Assembly (NCBI GenBank): GCA_964452915.1
Contig: CAYVNW010000010.1
Location: forward strand, 4,082-68,081
Direction: 5' to 3'
Origin: Colivivens sp964452915
GTDB taxonomy: Bacteria; Bacteroidota; Bacteroidia; Bacteroidales; Bacteroidaceae
DNA length: 64,000 nt
Positions 54,843 to 63,682 of the stretch are shown piece after piece; the first letter of the stretch is position 1; every line of letters starts with the position of its first letter. Position numbers and translations under genes: made by a program. A model generated the notes under the pieces. It had not been told where the DNA came from, did not search any database, and worked only from the letters and a program-made list of their open reading frames with translations.

Positions 54843-55712
54843 TCAAATTTTACCTTCAGCATGTTCCATCTTTGCAAGCATACGTTCTACGTAGGCAGGC
54901 AATGCGAAACATCCCTTGTGCAGATTTGTTGTATAGTAATTAGTCTCAATGCCCCTTGCGTTCCATCTGTCCGCATTCAAGTCGTCAACAGGATGATATT
55001 TTTTTGAGGCATAGCCAAAAAGCCAATAGCCAGACGGATATGTCGGTATATGCGCTTGATATACCCTGCTTATCGGGAAGCATTCCACGATACGCTTATG
55101 CGCTTTCATCGTCTCCATCCTGTCTTCCGCATAAAACGGTGACTGATGCTGATTGACCATTATGCCATCCGGCTTAAGTGCTTTGTAACACGAGCCGTAA
55201 AACTCACGAGAGAGCAGGCTTTCACCGGGTCCGTAGAATCCGGCAGAGTCAACTATAATGACATCATATTCACCTATTATGTGACGTACATACCTGAGAG
55301 CATTTTGTGTGTAAATAGTTACTTTAGGATCATCAAGTCCACTCGCAGAGAATGGCAAATACTTCTTTGCCGCTTCCACTACACCTACGTTCACCTCTAC
55401 CATGTCAATGCGTTCTACCTCAGGATATTTCAGCAGCTCCCGTACTACACCGCCATCACCTGCACCAAATACCAATATCTTGCACGGATTAGAATGAACA
55501 GCCATCGGTATATGCGTCATCATCTCATGATATATGAATTCGTCGCGTTCGGTCATCACTATATAGCCATCGGCGGTCAGTACACGTCCATATTCTAATG
55601 ACTCAAAAATATCAATGCGATTGTGATCGTTCTCTTCTGAGAATAGATGTCTGTTCACCTTCAAGGAAAACTTCACATCTTCCGTATGCATCTCTGAAAA
55701 CCAAAATTCCAT
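54843..55712 (-). CDS. SpeE-like aminopropyltransferase family protein with altered active site
   Basis: 289 residues. Spermidine synthase fold: IFESLEYGRVLTADGYIVMTERDEFIYHEMMTH, ILVFGAGDGGVVRELLKY. The first SAM-site acidic residue is kept (Glu106) but the next is Asn108 where Asp is usual, and the DxxD motif reads DSAGF (Asp155, Gly158) instead of DSTDP. No SAM decarboxylase lies in the window. It may therefore use another donor or acceptor than classic SpeE. Gene order suggests a role with agmatinase and nspC. Confidence 0.82.
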   Translation of the reverse strand: MEFWFSEMHTEDVKFSLKVNRHLFSEENDHNRIDIFESLEYGRVLTADGYIVMTERDEFIYHEMMTHIPMAVHSNPCKILVFGAGDGGVVRELLKYPEVERIDMVEVNVGVVEAAKKYLPFSASGLDDPKVTIYTQNALRYVRHIIGEYDVIIVDSAGFYGPGESLLSREFYGSCYKALKPDGIMVNQHQSPFYAEDRMETMKAHKRIVECFPISRVYQAHIPTYPSGYWLFGYASKKYHPVDDLNADRWNARGIETNYYTTNLHKGCFALPAYVERMLAKMEHAEGKI

Positions 55713-55725
55713 TGTTACGATTAAA

Positions 55726-57186
55726 TTAGTAGATTGTTGCCTCCTTTATCACATTCAAATATTCTATCTTCGGATCTTCCGGACCAGTCATCGAGCATCC
55801 TTTCTCTTTAGCATAGATGATGTAGTCAATTATCTCTTGTGTGATCCTTTCTCCAGGAGCGAGTATTGGTATGCCAGGAGGATAGCTCATAACAAATTCT
55901 GTACATATTCGTCCATTGGTTTCCTTTATAGGAATCATCTCTTCTTTCGGGGCATAAAATGCCTCTTGCGGACTCATGACTACCGACGGATTGATATATT
56001 CGTGGTCTAACAACCCGGTACGGTCGCGTTTATAACGACGTCGTATGTCGTAAAGAGCACTCACAAGCCGCTCGATTTCTCTCATTCTGTCACCTATGGA
56101 TATGTATGCTAATGTGTTGCCAATATCACCCAATTCCATTTGGATGTCATATTCGTCTCTTAACAAGTCGTAGACTTCAATGCCGGCAAGTCCGACATCG
56201 AGTGTGAATACGGTCAACTTTGTCTTATCGAAATCATAAATAGAATCACCATTTATAAGTTCCTCACCATAGGCATAGTAATCACCAATCTTGTTAATCT
56301 CTGTCCGTGCATAGTCCGCCATCTCGACAACTTGTCTGAATGCCTCCTTGCCCCTAAGAGCGAGATTCCTTCGCGATATGTCGAGCGAGGCAAGCAACAA
56401 ATACGAGGCGCTGGTTGTCTGCATAAGGTTTATCACTTGCCTGACGTATCCTGCGCCTACTGCTGCACTGGTCAACAAAATACTGCTCTGAGTGAGGCTG
56501 CCGCCCGACTTGTGCATTGATACGCACGACATATCCGCACCCGCTGCCATAGCTGATATTGGCATGTCCTCACCAAAAGAAAAATGTGTACCGTGTGCTT
56601 CGTCAACCAATACAAGCATATTATGCGCATGGGCAAGCTCCACAATTTTCTTTAAGTTACTACAGATTCCATAGTATGTAGGATTGTTCACTAAAATAGC
56701 CACAGCATCGGGATTTTCCTCAATCGCCTTCTCCACTTGCGATATCTTCATTCCCAAAGCAATACCCAAGCGGTTGTCAACATCGGGATTGACATATATA
56801 GGGGTGGCGCCATTTAATACAAGCGCATTTATTACACATCGATGTACATTGCGGGGAAGTATTATTTTCTCGCCCTTTTTCGACGCAGTCAGCACCATGG
56901 CTTGGACGGCCGATGTTGTTCCGCCAACCATCAAAAACGCATGCGCTGCGCCAAAAGCCTCGGCAGCCAAGTCCTCAGCCTCCTTTATTACGGAGATCGG
57001 ATGACAAAGGTTATCCAACGGCTTCATGGAATTTACATCAAGTTCTACACACTGCTTTCCCAGGAGTTTTACGAGTTCTGGGTTGCCACGACCTCTTTTA
57101 TGTCCTGGCACGTCAAAAGGAACCACTCTGTTCCTCCTGAACTCTACGAGAGCCTCATAGATTGGGGCATATGCTTGATTACCCAA
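55726..57186 (-). CDS. speA: arginine (Orn/Lys/Arg-type) decarboxylase, PLP fold I
   Basis: 486 residues. Begins with PFDVPGHKRGRGNPEL, then LMVGGTTSAVQAMVLTA, LVDEAHGTHFSF, SMHKSGGSLTQSS with the Schiff-base Lys, and a C-terminal domain ending SYPPGIPILAPGERITQEIIDYI. This short form is the biosynthetic type that lacks the N-terminal wing domain. With agmatinase in the same operon arginine is the expected substrate; lysine or ornithine remain possible from sequence. First gene of the operon. Confidence 0.9.
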   Translation of the reverse strand: MGNQAYAPIYEALVEFRRNRVVPFDVPGHKRGRGNPELVKLLGKQCVELDVNSMKPLDNLCHPISVIKEAEDLAAEAFGAAHAFLMVGGTTSAVQAMVLTASKKGEKIILPRNVHRCVINALVLNGATPIYVNPDVDNRLGIALGMKISQVEKAIEENPDAVAILVNNPTYYGICSNLKKIVELAHAHNMLVLVDEAHGTHFSFGEDMPISAMAAGADMSCVSMHKSGGSLTQSSILLTSAAVGAGYVRQVINLMQTTSASYLLLASLDISRRNLALRGKEAFRQVVEMADYARTEINKIGDYYAYGEELINGDSIYDFDKTKLTVFTLDVGLAGIEVYDLLRDEYDIQMELGDIGNTLAYISIGDRMREIERLVSALYDIRRRYKRDRTGLLDHEYINPSVVMSPQEAFYAPKEEMIPIKETNGRICTEFVMSYPPGIPILAPGERITQEIIDYIIYAKEKGCSMTGPEDPKIEYLNVIKEATIY

Positions 57187-57303
57187 TTTCTTAACTTACG
57201 TTTTGTTTGCTTGTTTGTATTAATTACTTTTTACTTACACTAGTCCTATTGCGATATACTAAACCGATACCATTTTTAGGCTTCGACTCGTTTTGCAGAC
57301 GGC

Positions 57304-57334
57304 AAATTTACAAAAAATATCATTGCCAATCACA
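57304..57334 (-). promoter_or_regulatory. promoter of the polyamine operon
   Basis: Minus-strand TGTG (complement of 57331-57334), 19-base spacer, TAAATTTG (complement of 57304-57311), about 120 bases before the decarboxylase start. The long leader may hold regulation; no structure was recognised. Confidence 0.55.
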
Positions 57335-57415
57335 TTCAGACGTAAATAAAAGTGAGTCACGAATCATTATCTGCATTGAATGCCGTTTTTTTATATAAAA
57401 GAATACACCTCCACG

Positions 57416-57814
57416 TCATTTGCCTGCGGTTGGTGCAAGCTTGGCATCTGCCTTTTGCTGGAATTTTGCCTCTTTAACAATGAAGCGTTCGTGTGTTCCC
57501 TCACCAATCAACCCACACTGGTCTGATACGGTTACTTTGAACGTTAACTTTCTGTTATTGATTTCGGTCAACTCACATTCACATTCCACGTTCATTCCTA
57601 ATGGAGTCGGGGCAACATGTGATATGTCCAATCGCGTTCCGACCGTTCCACTACCTTCTTCTAAATATGCGGCAACACACTCCATACATGTCTGTTCTAT
57701 TAATGCCGCCATCATTGGGGTTGCGTACACTCTCAGTGTTCCGCTCTTTACGTTACACGCAAGTTTATCCTCGGTAACTACCGACTGTACCTTATTCTTC
57801 AATCCAATTTTCAT
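57416..57814 (-). CDS. hotdog-fold thioesterase
   Basis: 132 residues with the hotdog helix and strands: VYATPMMAALIEQTCMECVAAYL, GTRLDISHVAPTPLGMNVECECEL. This matches the fluoroacetyl-CoA thioesterase-like family (PF22636/FlK type), in which a Thr, Glu and His act in catalysis; His-Val-Ala and Glu-Gln are present. Substrate unknown, probably a CoA thioester. Confidence 0.85.
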   Translation of the reverse strand: MKIGLKNKVQSVVTEDKLACNVKSGTLRVYATPMMAALIEQTCMECVAAYLEEGSGTVGTRLDISHVAPTPLGMNVECECELTEINNRKLTFKVTVSDQCGLIGEGTHERFIVKEAKFQQKADAKLAPTAGK

Positions 57815-57844
57815 CGTATACCTTATTATATATTATATATATCT

Positions 57845-59065
57845 TCATCTCTCCAACGCCTCTACCCGCTCCTTCAAAGTTGGATGAGAGTACTCCACAA
57901 ATACTACAGCCGGATGAGGAGTCAGGTTGGCAAGGCTTTTCGCCGACATCTTCTTAAGCGCAGACGACTCACTGAGCCCTACCCCGTGTTCATATGCGAA
58001 CTGGTCTGCCTCACGCTCGTTCTTTCTCGACGACAGGTTGCCTATAATGCCAAGTAATTCACTGAGCGGCGTGTATATAATAGAGAAGATCACCAAATTC
58101 ACATAGAACGATGGCTCTCTACAGCCTGCAGCCTCAGCTATATCAGGGCTGTCAATGACCAAACCAAACAAATAGAATACGGCAAGGGATATCAATAGCG
58201 ATACAAGTATAGACTTGATAATGTGATGGTGTTTGTAATGTCCTATCTCATGCGCCAGTACACCCACTATCTCGTCTGTAGTAAGTTGGTCCATAAGCGT
58301 GTCATATAGCACAATGCGCTTGTTTCTCCCAAACCCGGTAAAATAGGCATTCGAATGCGTTGTGCGTTTGGATCCGTCAATTACATATATATTCTTCAAC
58401 TTGAATCCAACCTTATCAGCAAACGTCTCTATCGCGTCACGCAACTCTCCGGCAGGTAATGGCTTCTGCTTATTAAATATAGGGACAAGCAGCGTAGAAT
58501 AAAAATACTGTACAACCAGCGTGATCATAGATGTCACGGCCCATGCAATGAGCCAAAAGTATTGCGGTGTCAAAGTATATATCCATACTATAATAGCCAG
58601 CAATCCGCCACCCAATACAATACTCAGAGCTAATCCTTTCAATGTATCCACTACATATAACTTAGGAGTGACCTTGTTGAATCCGAACCTTTCTTCAATC
58701 ACAAATGTTCCGTAAATATTAAAAGGCAACGATACCACCCATCCTATACAACCGATAATGGCGAAAAAGAGCAGCGTGCGCAATATTTCCGAACCAGTCA
58801 GAGAGCGCACAATACCATCAAACAAAGCATAACCTCCAAATGCAAACAAAGCCAACTGGACAAGAGTGTCAATTAACGAAGCCAGTAACGATGTCCTTTT
58901 ATTAATTCTGAAATAAGCCTGCTGCTTTGCATAACGGTCTTTATCATACAATCCATCCAAAATCTTAGGTATCGGATTCTTAGATGCCTTTATGTTCAAA
59001 ACATCCAGTATCAACCCATATATGTAGTCCGCTATCTCAATGATGATGATTATCCAATACAGCAT
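57845..59065 (-). CDS. M48 family metallopeptidase (Ste24-like)
   Basis: 406 residues, seven or so membrane helices and a zinc site AHEIGHYKHH (His272, Glu273, His276) with the second Glu in NEREADQFAY near 350. The SNAYFTGFG motif before it is typical of CAAX prenyl protease 1 relatives. In bacteria such enzymes act in membrane protein quality control. Length and layout normal. Confidence 0.92.
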   Translation of the reverse strand: MLYWIIIIIEIADYIYGLILDVLNIKASKNPIPKILDGLYDKDRYAKQQAYFRINKRTSLLASLIDTLVQLALFAFGGYALFDGIVRSLTGSEILRTLLFFAIIGCIGWVVSLPFNIYGTFVIEERFGFNKVTPKLYVVDTLKGLALSIVLGGGLLAIIVWIYTLTPQYFWLIAWAVTSMITLVVQYFYSTLLVPIFNKQKPLPAGELRDAIETFADKVGFKLKNIYVIDGSKRTTHSNAYFTGFGRNKRIVLYDTLMDQLTTDEIVGVLAHEIGHYKHHHIIKSILVSLLISLAVFYLFGLVIDSPDIAEAAGCREPSFYVNLVIFSIIYTPLSELLGIIGNLSSRKNEREADQFAYEHGVGLSESSALKKMSAKSLANLTPHPAVVFVEYSHPTLKERVEALER

Positions 59066-59183
59066 TTCTTTTTTATCTTTTATAATGACGACGCGAGAAG
59101 CATCGGAATGACATTAAAGTACTATTTACAGTTCGAAACAAAAATATCAAGCACAAAGTTACGACTTTTTTCAAGAAAAGCCA

Positions 59184-59213
59184 TTGTCATTCTAAAAAAA
59201 CTTCTTACCTTTG
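59184..59213 (+). promoter_or_regulatory. promoter of the tRNA-Lys gene
   Basis: TTGT at 59184-59187, 18-base spacer and TACCTTTG at 59206-59213; the tRNA begins about 68 bases downstream. Confidence 0.65.
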
Positions 59214-59281
59214 CAACCGCTTAAGGGAAAGAGTGGGAAGAACGCAGCAAAAGCGCCATTCGCCCCAAGCTTTAGAGGTTA

Positions 59282-59354
59282 GACTCGTTAGCTCAGTTGG
59301 TAGAGCATCACACTTTTAATGTGGGGGTCTTGGGTTCGAGCCCCAAACGGGTCA
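59282..59354 (+). tRNA. trnK: tRNA-Lys (UUU)
   Basis: 73 bases with a 7-bp acceptor stem (gactcgt with acgggtc, one G-U), a D-arm AGCTCAGTTGGTAGAGC, anticodon loop CTTTTAA (anticodon UUU) and a T-arm TTGGGTTCGAGCCCCAA. The 3' CCA is not encoded. Confidence 0.97.
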
Positions 59355-59357
59355 CTA

Positions 59358-59397
59358 AAAGAGCCGACACTGCACTTGCAATGGCGGCTCTTTCTTC
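59358..59397 (+). terminator. terminator after tRNA-Lys
   Basis: Arms aaagagccg (59358-59366) and cggctcttt (59385-59393) followed by a T-rich run. Confidence 0.85.
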
Positions 59398-59408
59398 TTA
59401 TATTGTTC

Positions 59409-59504
59409 CTATTGAGATTGAGTTCGTTTTACAACTTGCTTCTTAATTCCTTTGTCTGACTCTTGTTGTCTGCCATGCAGTTCAACGATGTTGCTAATCT
59501 TCAT
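59409..59504 (-). CDS. possible micro-ORF, 31 aa
   Basis: Starts one base after the stop of the ACT-domain gene (TAA, A, ATG) and reads MKISNIVELHGRQQESD followed by a basic tail with KKQVVKR. No homologue recognised and no typical fold at this size. It could be a coupled micro-protein or chance. Confidence 0.3.
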   Translation of the reverse strand: MKISNIVELHGRQQESDKGIKKQVVKRTQSQ

Positions 59505-59505
59505 T

Positions 59506-59904
59506 TTATTTGCTCAATCCCTTTAGTACTTCCATAGATAGTTCTGCCTTGTCAGCTGGCACAAAGATGTGGTCGTGGTAGTATGCCGCAACCACATTGG
59601 CACTAATGCCATGCTTGGCAAGTACTGTTGAGAATGCAGCCGTAAGACCTACTGCGTCGAGGGAAGAATGAACGTGCAAGGAGATTAGACGAAATACAGA
59701 CTCGTAATGAATGTTATTGGCATCGGCAGTCTTGCGGTCGATAACCAATGTAACACCTTCGTCCTCTTGAAACACGGAGATAGGATTAAATCTTGCAATA
59801 TCTTCCCAACCAAGTTTGCCGAAAGAGGTAAATACATACTCATTCAGCTTCAATATCGGCTCCATTGATTGAAGCAAAGTCTGTAAATCTGTTATTCCTA
59901 CCAT
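59506..59904 (-). CDS. ACT-domain protein (DUF2241/ACT_3 type)
   Basis: 132 residues in two parts: an N-terminal domain (YVFTSFGKLGWEDIARFNPISVFQEDEGVTLVI) and an ACT-like domain (FRLISLHVHSSLDAVGLTAAFSTVLAKHGISANVVAAYYHDHIFVP). Such small proteins are thought to bind amino acids. Substrate unknown. Follows the flavin reductase gene by 2 bases. Confidence 0.85.
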   Translation of the reverse strand: MVGITDLQTLLQSMEPILKLNEYVFTSFGKLGWEDIARFNPISVFQEDEGVTLVIDRKTADANNIHYESVFRLISLHVHSSLDAVGLTAAFSTVLAKHGISANVVAAYYHDHIFVPADKAELSMEVLKGLSK

Positions 59905-59906
59905 TG

Positions 59907-60536
59907 TTATCTGATAAAGTGCATCGGTGTCTTTGGAAACTCAACCTCCGGCATGTCGGTGGTTTCCACATTGTGGAACTTCTTCAACATCCAAAACATA
60001 TTGTGGGCAAGCGTCCTCATGGTCTGCATGCCTTCTACATCCTGTGATGCCTGTCCTTTCTCACGGCCGTAGGCGATGTTCCAATACTGTGAGGTGACGA
60101 TTGGCATATTACACATCTCGAACATCATATTCAATGTCTGATAAGAGACATCGGCACCACCGCGGCGGCAGACGCACACGTTGGCGACAGGTTTGTACTG
60201 GAATGCAGAGCCATTGCTATAGAGAAGTCTCTGTATCAAGGCTATTGCACTTGCGTTAGGGATGCCGAAATAAACCGGTGCGCCAAAGACGAAAGCATCA
60301 GCTTCCATTGCCTTTGCAGAAATCTTGTTGCAAATGTCGTCATCGAACACGCAACGGTGCTCGTCCAAATGGTTCTTGCACCAGTTGCAGGCTATGCAGC
60401 CACGGATGGGTTTTGTGCCTATCTGAATGAGTTCCGTCTCTATTCCGTCCTTCTCCAATGTTTTCTGTACTTCACTGAGTGCGATGAATGTGTTGCCGTT
60501 TCTGCGCGAACTTGCACTTACTAATAAAACCTTCAT
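59907..60536 (-). CDS. flavodoxin-like NADPH-dependent FMN reductase
   Basis: 209 residues from the ATG at 60536 (MKVLLVSASSRRNGNTF); the ORF extends 9 codons further without support. FMN phosphate loop SASSRRNGNT, then CIACNWCKNHLDEHRCVFDDD with a four-Cys set that may form an iron-sulfur site as in the Isf-like group, and FGAPVYFGIPNA. Physiological partner unknown. Confidence 0.88.
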   Translation of the reverse strand: MKVLLVSASSRRNGNTFIALSEVQKTLEKDGIETELIQIGTKPIRGCIACNWCKNHLDEHRCVFDDDICNKISAKAMEADAFVFGAPVYFGIPNASAIALIQRLLYSNGSAFQYKPVANVCVCRRGGADVSYQTLNMMFEMCNMPIVTSQYWNIAYGREKGQASQDVEGMQTMRTLAHNMFWMLKKFHNVETTDMPEVEFPKTPMHFIR

Positions 60537-60616
60537 AATGCTTTTGTTTTTTTGTGTTAGCAAAAGTACGAATTATTATTGGATTTTCGGCAAAGTAACA
60601 GTACCTTTTATTATTG

Positions 60617-61910
60617 TTAATACGAGCTGCCTGTCATTGCCTGATACTCAAAGAGTTTGGACTGGTAGTCGGCGTAGGAGCTGACGTATTTGTCGCGCGA
60701 CTGTTGCAGAAGGAGTTCTGCGTCGAGCAGCTCGGTCATTGTGGAGAGACCGTTGTCGTAAGAGTTGCGGTTGAGGCGCAGGTTCTCCTCCGACTGGGCG
60801 ATGCTCTTTCGGGCAATGCCAAGGTTCTTATACGACTGCTCGATATTATACCACAGATTGTCGAGGTTGATGCGGAGCAACTGTTCTTAGTTGAGCTGTT
60901 CAAGCCGTGCGTTGTCGAGTTTCTTCTGCTTGCTCTTGATGGCGTGTGAAGTGCCGCCCCACAGCCAGTCGGAGATGGGTACTTGCAACGTTGCATAGAC
61001 GGCAGCACCGCCACTGCTTTCGCCCCAGAAGCGGGTGTAGTCGTAGCCTACGCCCACAGCTACGGTAGGCAACTGCTTGCCGTGTTCCAAGTCCACTTCG
61101 AGCTTTTCAGCTTCCACTTGCTTGCCGAGGAGTTGGTTCTCAAGCATCCCGCCAACGGCCTGACGGTGGTCTTTCTTGTTTGCCAACGGTTGTTCGGGCA
61201 ATGACGATAAATCTATACCGTCAACAATATCGAAGTCTGTGTCATTGCATCCGATATATTGCGCAAGGAGTTTCTTCGCGACTTTTATGGCATTGTCAAG
61301 TTCAAGCCTGCTGCTCTCGTTCTCCGACTGACGGAGCTCTACCTTCAACAGGTCGTTTCGGTTTTTCAGTCCGTTCTTCACGGCGTTGCTGACAGTATGG
61401 TGGACATCGGCAAGTAAGGAGTCGGCGGTATCGAGAGTGCGGATTTTAGCCTGTAGCATCACAATGCGCCAATAGTATTTCGTGGTCTGAATGTCAACAT
61501 CACGAATAGATTTCTGCTTTTGCAGACGGCTTGTCTCCGCGCCAACCTCACTCAGTCGGTAGGTGTTGGTAAGCTGCCCGCCGGTATAAACCGGTATAAA
61601 GAGGAACGGTTACGTTCACGCCGACAGAATACAGATTTTTGCCACTGTTGAAGCTCTGCCCCATAAACTCCGTATTGACGATGTCATCCGTGGAGTGATA
61701 AAGTATGCCTGAGCCCTCTACCTTGGGATAGAATGCCGCACCAGCGTTCTTCACGTCTTCCTCAGCCCCGGCAATACTGTTGTCAGCCTGGCGGATTCCT
61801 AAGTTGTTCTGCTCAGCAAGACTTCGGCACTGCTCTAAAGTCAGAACATCTTTTGCAGAGGCGGTAATAACAGAAACCGCCAATAATAAAGTTACAAATA
61901 TTTTTTTCAT
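60617..61910 (-). pseudogene. TolC-family outer-membrane efflux protein, decayed
   Basis: Start MKKIFVTLLLAVSVITASAK (signal peptide) at 61910. The frame matches TolC-family proteins (LTLEQCRSLAEQNN, SVGVNVTVPLYTG) until a frameshift near 61590, where a perfect 10-bp tandem duplication (61581-61590 and 61591-61600) adds ten bases. Past it the other frame continues without loss (GQLTNTYRLSEVGAETSRLQKQK and onward). A TAA at 60887-60889 then breaks the last part (NLDNLWYNIEQSYK continues). With both defects repaired the length is about 430 residues, normal for the family. Confidence 0.88.
61581..61600. repeat. 10-bp direct tandem duplication in the TolC gene
   Basis: ccggtataaa occurs twice in direct succession. 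Removing one copy restores the reading frame through GGQLTNTY. Slippage is the likely origin, and reversal is possible in principle. Confidence 0.9.
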
Positions 61911-61912
61911 GA

Positions 61913-63060
61913 TTATTTCTTTATTACCAATGAATACAATACCGGTACCATCGTGCGGATATAGAACAGTGTGATGATTGTACCGAAGCAGATTACCGCC
62001 GCCATCGGCATCCACAGCGTGCTGCGGCTGATGAGCATTGGCTGCACGCCGACGCTTGCCGCAAAGGCGTGAGGAGAATCGGACGCATACGGAGCTTTGA
62101 TGCCTCTATGACGGACTGCTCCACGCTTATCTTCTCCTTTATCATCAGCTCACGGGCGTAGTCGAAGAGGATGATGCCGTCACGTACGAGGATCCCCATA
62201 AGACTCACAACGCCAAGGAAGCTTGTAAGGCTGAAATCGTTGCCAGAAATGAGAGTCCCCACAGCCGTACCCAACAGACAGAACGGCAGACAGCAGATCA
62301 TCAGAAGCGGCTCACGGATATTCTTGAAATGCCACACGAGGATGAAGAAGATGATGACCACGGCGGCAGCAAGCGACATTAGAATCTCAGGCATGGAGTT
62401 GTCGTCACCGCCTGACTTTCCGCCATATGTTATATGCACGTCATTGCCAAACGAGTGCTTCGCCAAGACCTTCTCAAGGTTTGCCGTGACATCGTTGACG
62501 TTCTTGCCGTAAGTGACCTCTGCCATGACCGTCACATTGCGCAGTCCGTTACGATGTGGTATCTGGCCGTCAGTCCACACTGCCTCGGGATAGGAAATCT
62601 GCCTGAGCGGAACATCGCCGATACCATAGTTGACGGGCACATTCTCACTCATCACGTCGTTGATGCTGGCACTGTCAGCTTTGTCGCTCTTCATCACCAT
62701 CTTGCGCTCGTAGTTGCCTTCCCATATAGAGCCGACCTCATAACCGTCGCCGTAACGCAGGGCGAGAGCCTGCTCCAAGTCCTCATTGGTGATGCCCATC
62801 GTGGCAGCCTTATCCTCATCAAGGGCGATACAGATGCCTGATGTGGGCTCCGCCATGTCGGAACGGATGAGGTATAGGTCGGGGACGGTGTGCATGATGG
62901 CTATAACCGAATCCTTGACCTGACGCAGACGATCCATGTCGCTGCACTGAATGCGCACCTCCACGGGATTGACTTCCTCACTGTAGGAGTTCGTCAAACA
63001 ACAGACCGGTCTGTCGCCGACTGAGTATAGGGAGAAAATAACATTGGGACAGGCAGGCAA
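61913..63060 (-). pseudogene. RND efflux transporter, 5'-truncated and frameshifted
   Basis: Only the C-terminal third of an AcrB/MexB-type pump remains. Seen are a periplasmic-loop part (VEVRIQCSDMDRLRQVKDSV), membrane helices (LAAAVVIIFFILVWHFKNIREPLLMICCLPF) and VVSLMGILVRDGIILFDYARE with the charged helix residues. An in-frame stop at 63082-63084 cuts it on the upstream side, where a LysE gene begins. Near 62066 one base is missing (ACGCC for ACGTCC-like), after which the other frame reads AASVGVQPMLISRSTLW to a TAA at 61913. The 3' end lies 2 bases before the TolC start. Confidence 0.87.
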
Positions 63061-63090
63061 CTCTGAATAATTTATCTCAGATTAATCTTT

Positions 63091-63678
63091 TCAGCTTACC
63101 AGTATATACACGGCACAACCTGCAAGGAGTATTGCCATAACCGCATCTATCTGTCGGGAATAGCGTTGGAAAAGATTGTGGAGTGTACCTCCGGCGAACA
63201 GATAGACAAGGTTTGCACCAGGCCCAGCTATCTCTAACAAGGCGGCTACTATAAGCAGGTCGGTGAGACGGTTGGAATAAGGCAGCACGAAAGTTGTGTA
63301 TGCCATCAGGTCGAAAAGGATAATCTTCACGTTGGTAAGCTGCACTATCATTCCCGAAAGAAATGTGCAAGTTTTGTCACTTTCCTTTGGTTTACCCGAA
63401 CTGCGGTATATCTGCCATGCCAAATAAAAGATGTAGGCGCAACCGATATACTTTAAGACGACTACGTACTCTCCCATCATCGCGCCAACCCAATGGGTTA
63501 CTATGGCAACTGTTACCGCTGCAATGGTAAAGCCTGTCAGCAGTCCGAACCACATACGCAATGCCGGTCTCACTCCGTTTTTCATCGAGCAATGGAGTGA
63601 AAACAGATTGGCAGGACCGGGCGTGTAGCCTACAAGCAATATTGCCAACAGGAGTGACGGAAGAAGTGATAGTGGCAT
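63091..63678 (-). CDS. LysE-family amino acid exporter
   Basis: 195 residues from the ATG at 63678. Six hydrophobic segments and the family start LLVGYTPGPANLFSLHCSMKNG, then GLLTGF and WQIYRS. Exports lysine, threonine or related compounds; the substrate cannot be read. The stop lies next to the truncated pump gene. Confidence 0.85.
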   Translation of the reverse strand: MPLSLLPSLLLAILLVGYTPGPANLFSLHCSMKNGVRPALRMWFGLLTGFTIAAVTVAIVTHWVGAMMGEYVVVLKYIGCAYIFYLAWQIYRSSGKPKESDKTCTFLSGMIVQLTNVKIILFDLMAYTTFVLPYSNRLTDLLIVAALLEIAGPGANLVYLFAGGTLHNLFQRYSRQIDAVMAILLAGCAVYILVS

Positions 63679-63682
63679 TGGC

